Origin: Phycisphaerae bacterium
Lineage (GTDB): Bacteria > Planctomycetota > Phycisphaerae > JAJVII01
DNA: 8,303 nucleotides
Assembly (NCBI GenBank): GCA_028706835.1
Contig: JAQTVL010000178.1
Span: forward strand, 1 to 8,303
Reading direction: 5' to 3'
The position numbers were made by a program, and so were the translations under genes. Positions 6,035 through 8,303 of this stretch are shown here, piece after piece. Below the pieces are notes generated by a model that did no database searches, was not told the origin of the DNA, and saw nothing but the letters and a program-made list of their open reading frames with translations. Within the stretch, counting starts at the first letter, position 1. Every line of letters starts with the position of its first letter.

Positions 6035-6676
6035 ATGACGACTCGAAGGGCGCAGGCTGTTCCGCGCGAAAACGTCCTCTCCTCCCCATCGCCCGACTTC
6101 CCACCCGACGACGCGACCTCGGCCCCCTGGCTGCACGCGCCGCTGCACCTGCTCTCTCACCGCGGCGCCTATTTCGTCACGATCGGAGCCTACCGCAAGC
6201 TGCACCATTTCCGCACTGCCGATCGCCTGGCCGTCGTCCAGCGCGGGCTGCTGAAGGTCACCCGCAAGTGGGGCTGGACGTTGGACGCATGGGCTATCTT
6301 TTCCAACCACTACCATTTCGTCGGCCATTCGCCGCCCGGCGACACGGACGCGGAATCGCTGCCGAAGGTGTTCCGCGAACTGCACGAGAAACTCGCCTGC
6401 TGGATCAATCGTCTGGACGGTGCGCCAGGCCGGCAGGTCTGGCACAACTACTGCGAGAAGTTGCTGACCTACCAGCGCTCCTACGTCGCCAGGCTGAAGT
6501 ACACGCACCACAACGCGGTCAAGCATGGGCTGGTCGCGACACCGATCGCGCATCCGTGGTGCTCGGCCGGTTGGTTTGAGCGGACCGCCACAGCCGCGCA
6601 GTTGCGGATGATGCGCATGTTGAAGGTCGACCGCGTAAGCGAGTATGACGAGTTCGACGCCTCGCCGGAGTGGTAG
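6035..6676 (+). CDS. REP-associated tyrosine transposase (RAYT), IS200/Y1_Tnp superfamily
   Basis: The 213-residue product carries the features of a single-stranded-DNA HUH transposase. YFVTIGAYRKLHHF (46-59) is the opening beta strand region. NHYH (91-94) is the metal-binding HUH motif, with His92 and His94. In KYTHHNAVKHGLV (155-167) Tyr156 aligns with catalytic Tyr115 of E. coli TnpA-REP (YafM), which has a similar YIYINPVKHGWV segment. The tail HPWCSAGWFER (173-183) fits a common RAYT subgroup. Family members cut and rejoin REP hairpins as single strands and are usually one per genome, acting in trans on scattered REPs. The chosen start has GGGGAAG seven bases upstream and a good promoter. 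REP-like elements lie directly upstream (R2) and downstream (R3/R4). All catalytic residues are present, so it appears intact. Only the first 35 residues are poorly conserved in character. Confidence 0.9.
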   Translation: MTTRRAQAVPRENVLSSPSPDFPPDDATSAPWLHAPLHLLSHRGAYFVTIGAYRKLHHFRTADRLAVVQRGLLKVTRKWGWTLDAWAIFSNHYHFVGHSPPGDTDAESLPKVFRELHEKLACWINRLDGAPGRQVWHNYCEKLLTYQRSYVARLKYTHHNAVKHGLVATPIAHPWCSAGWFERTATAAQLRMMRMLKVDRVSEYDEFDASPEW

Positions 6677-6704
6677 GTCTTGCGGCGATCGCCGGGCAGG
6701 GGGT

Positions 6705-6756
6705 GGAAAGCGGGGCCTTCGTCCCGCGCACTCCAAAGCCCGCTGCGCGGGCGAAG
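6705..6756 (-). repeat. REP-like element R3, inverted
   Basis: Read on the minus strand it has GCCCGC-GCA-GCGGGC (6738-6752), then CTTTGGAGTGCG and GCGGGACGAAGGCCCCGC. It thus matches R2 and R4, but with one T fewer before GGAG. It begins 29 bases past the RAYT stop and faces R4 head to head, so the pair could fold into a long stem and end or protect the transposase transcript (inference). Confidence 0.75.
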
Positions 6757-6773
6757 AAATGGCCAGCGACGTG

Positions 6774-6830
6774 TCTTCCGCGGGCGCAGCCCGCTTTTGG
6801 AGTGCGCGGGACGAAGGCCCCGCTTTCGGC
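6774..6830 (+). repeat. REP-like element R4 with exchanged stem arms
   Basis: The first hairpin reads GCGGGC-GCA-GCCCGC (6780-6794), whereas R1-R3 read GCCCGC-GCA-GCGGGC. The stem bases are swapped between arms, but pairing and loop are intact. The rest (CTTTTGGAGTGCG, then GCGGGACGAAGGCCCCGC, then TTTC) is the same as in R2. R2 and R4 are direct repeats bracketing the transposase gene. Confidence 0.75.
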
Positions 6831-6918
6831 TTGTCGCCGCCACACCGCGTCCTGTAAGATTCACCCGACACCGAACCCGGGCGGCGCCATGACCACCATG
6901 AATCGAGCGGGTACATGA
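6831..6918 (+). other. Orphan promoter and nine-codon ORF, possible decapitated RAYT leader
   Basis: TTGTCG (6831-6836) and TAAGAT (6855-6860), 18 bases apart, resemble a promoter. Exactly 28 bases after TAAGAT comes an ATG (6889) that reads MTTMNRAGT and stops at TGA (6916-6918). The intact RAYT also has 28 bases between its -10 and its ATG, begins MTT, and is preceded by a REP. This piece may therefore be the 5' end of another RAYT unit whose body is gone. It has no clear ribosome site. It could also be an unrelated start fragment or chance. Confidence 0.3.
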
Positions 6919-6952
6919 AAACGCGGGCGGCGACACCTGTCGCCGCCCGCGT
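6918..6952 (-). terminator. Intrinsic terminator of the aminotransferase gene
   Basis: ACGCGGGCGGCGACA (6921-6935) pairs perfectly over 15 bases with TGTCGCCGCCCGCGT (6938-6952). On the minus strand the stem ends in TTTT and lies 20 bases after the aminotransferase stop. The T-run is short, but the stem is very strong. Confidence 0.75.
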
Positions 6953-6972
6953 CGTTGCGTCCTTCGCAGGCC

Positions 6973-8259
6973 TCACACGGCCTTCGCGACGGCTGTGAGC
7001 GCCGTCTCCAGCGTCGCGCACGCCCGGTCCGCTTCCTCCGGCGTGATCACCAGCGGCGGCTGGAGCCGGATCACGTTGCCATACGTCCCGCCGACGCCGA
7101 CCAGCACCCCGGCCTCGCGGGCCGCCACGCGGACCTTCTTCGCGGCGTCCGCCGCCGGTGTCTTGGCCGCGTCCGACACCAGCTCGATGCCGATCATCAA
7201 CCCCTTGCCGCGAACGTCGCCGACCAGCTTGCAGGTCGGCTGGAACTTCTTCAGCCGGGCCTGAATCTGCTCGCCGCGGGCGGCCGAGTTCTCGACCATC
7301 TTCTCGTCCTTGATCGCCGCGATGTTGGCCATCGCCGCCGCGCAACTGATCGGCGAGCCGCCGAACGTCGACAGGTGGTCGCCGGGCGTGAACGCCCCAG
7401 CCACCTCCGGCACGACCGTGAACGACGACAGCGGGAAGCCGTCGGCGATGCCCTTGGCCATGCACATGATTTCCGGCTCGACGCCGAAGTGCTCGATGGC
7501 GAACAGCTTGCCTGTCCGCCCGAAGCCGGACTGCACCTCGTCAGCGATGAACACCCCGCCGTCCTTGCGGACGATATCCACCGCCACCTTGAAGTAGTCG
7601 GCCGGCGGCACGATGATCCCGCCCTCGCCCATCACCGGCTCGGCGATGAACGCCGACACGTCGCCGGCCGTCTGGAACTGGATCACGTCCTTCATCGCGT
7701 GGGCGCACGCCAGCCCGCAGCTCTTCGGGTCCAGCTTGAACGGGCAGCGATAGCAGTAGGGCGTTGGCGCGAACGCCACGCCAGACAGATAGGGCCCGGA
7801 GCCTTTCTTGCGGCCTTTGTTCCCCGTGATCGACAGCGTGCCGACCGTCCGGCCGTGGAAGCTGGCCGACAGCGCAATGATTTCCTTCCGCTTGGTGTAC
7901 TGCTTGGCGATGCGCATCGCGCCTTCGATGGCCTCCGCCCCGCTGTTGCCCAGGAAGCTTTTCTGGAGCCGGCCCGGCGTGATGTCCGCGAGCACCTTGC
8001 ACAGTTCCCCGGCCCGCGGGTTGTAGTAGACGTAGGTGCAGCAGTGGACAAGTTCGTCGATCTGCTTCTTGGCGGCCGCAGTCACCTTCGGGTGATTGTG
8101 CCCGGCGTTGGTCACGGCGATGCCGCTGAAGCAGTCGAGGTAGGTCTTGCCGTCGGTCGCGGTGTAGGTGCATTTGCTGGCCGACTTGACCTCGACCGGC
8201 TCGAAGCCGGCCACCATGCTGGTAATCATGTACTGGTCGTAAAGCTGCTTGGTATCCAT
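6973..8259 (-). CDS. Class-III PLP-dependent aminotransferase (aspartate aminotransferase family label; AGXT2/GABA-transaminase-like)
   Basis: The 428-residue product is full length for fold-type I class-III (omega) aminotransferases. Visible motifs in order: SGAEAIEGAMRIAK (106-119) for cofactor phosphate binding, SFHGRT (133-138) whose Phe-His stack on the ring, AEP (206-208), DEVQSGFGRTGK (240-251) with Asp240 contacting the pyridine nitrogen, the Schiff-base Lys269 in MAKGIADGFPLS, TFGGSPISCAAA (298-309), and Arg398 in IRLQPPL for the substrate carboxylate. Such enzymes move an amino group from a beta-, gamma- or omega-amino acid, or alanine, to a keto acid in the cytoplasm; the exact substrate cannot be read from sequence. 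An unusual insert, CYRCPFKLDPKSCGLAC (169-185), holds four cysteines. GAGGG nine bases upstream supports the start at 8259. No neighbouring gene suggests a pathway, and the gene appears to be transcribed alone with its own terminator. Confidence 0.9.
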   Translation of the reverse strand: MDTKQLYDQYMITSMVAGFEPVEVKSASKCTYTATDGKTYLDCFSGIAVTNAGHNHPKVTAAAKKQIDELVHCCTYVYYNPRAGELCKVLADITPGRLQKSFLGNSGAEAIEGAMRIAKQYTKRKEIIALSASFHGRTVGTLSITGNKGRKKGSGPYLSGVAFAPTPYCYRCPFKLDPKSCGLACAHAMKDVIQFQTAGDVSAFIAEPVMGEGGIIVPPADYFKVAVDIVRKDGGVFIADEVQSGFGRTGKLFAIEHFGVEPEIMCMAKGIADGFPLSSFTVVPEVAGAFTPGDHLSTFGGSPISCAAAMANIAAIKDEKMVENSAARGEQIQARLKKFQPTCKLVGDVRGKGLMIGIELVSDAAKTPAADAAKKVRVAAREAGVLVGVGGTYGNVIRLQPPLVITPEEADRACATLETALTAVAKAV

Positions 8260-8268
8260 CGTGCGTTT

Positions 8269-8273
8269 CCCTC
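8269..8273 (-). promoter_or_regulatory. Ribosome binding site of the aminotransferase gene
   Basis: On the minus strand GAGGG is followed by nine bases and the ATG at 8259. Only 44 bases of upstream sequence are available, too few to assign a promoter. Confidence 0.5.
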
Positions 8274-8303
8274 TTGGTAAACGGGTCGCGTTAGAACACG
8301 GGC

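Noticed and set aside
6683..6694. CGGCGATCGCCG palindrome after the RAYT stop
   Set aside because: A single perfect 12-base palindrome in GC-rich DNA with no T-run and no second copy; not enough to call a terminator or operator.
5759..7465. 568-codon open frame on the minus strand
   Set aside because: It runs out of frame through the aminotransferase, then antisense through the terminator, REPs and RAYT; repeat-derived segments such as ALECAGRRPRF show it is not a real protein.
6955..8280. 441-codon open frame on the plus strand
   Set aside because: It is the antisense of the aminotransferase, Arg/His/Asp-rich, without recognisable motifs, and its start lies within the gene's terminator region.

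Overview
The window is GC-rich and most likely comes from a planctomycete, perhaps Phycisphaerae or a relative. I infer this from three things: a very long membrane-anchored Ala/Gln/Lys-rich coiled-coil protein next to a secreted prenyltransferase/squalene-oxidase-repeat protein; intergenic regions packed with small hairpin repeats; and an embedded REP-associated tyrosine transposase (RAYT). No rRNA or tRNA gene is visible to fix the taxonomy.

Layout. Bases 1-1020 (minus) encode the first 340 residues of a secreted alpha/alpha-toroid (prenyltransferase-repeat) protein whose C-terminus lies outside the window. Bases 1027-1505 hold no gene; they contain a long imperfect inverted repeat, each arm built in the same order from short 8-9 nt words, plus a small hairpin. 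Bases 1506-5321 (minus) encode a 1271-residue DUF4175/TIGR02302-like protein with three N-terminal membrane helices, Ig-like beta domains, a very long coiled coil and a conserved C-terminal tail. Bases 5322-6034 are a 713-base spacer with a probable promoter for that gene, a palindrome, and at least seven short hairpins, several of which are REP-like modules. Bases 6035-6676 (plus) encode a complete RAYT with its own promoter. REP-like repeats lie on both sides of it: one upstream, and a head-to-head pair downstream. A REP, promoter and ATG follow that look like the 5' end of a second RAYT unit without a body. A strong terminator separates this from a class-III PLP aminotransferase on the minus strand (6973-8259).

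How the parts relate. The two minus-strand genes at 1-5321 probably work together at the cell envelope. In my recollection such proteins sit near MoxR-ATPase, DUF58 and VWA genes in planctomycetes, but those partners are not in this window. The RAYT and its hairpins are a separate accessory module inserted between the envelope genes and the metabolic aminotransferase gene. The most notable non-coding signals are the composite inverted repeat (about 1046-1453) and the modular REP family, where one copy has exchanged its stem arms while keeping the base pairing and the GCA loop.
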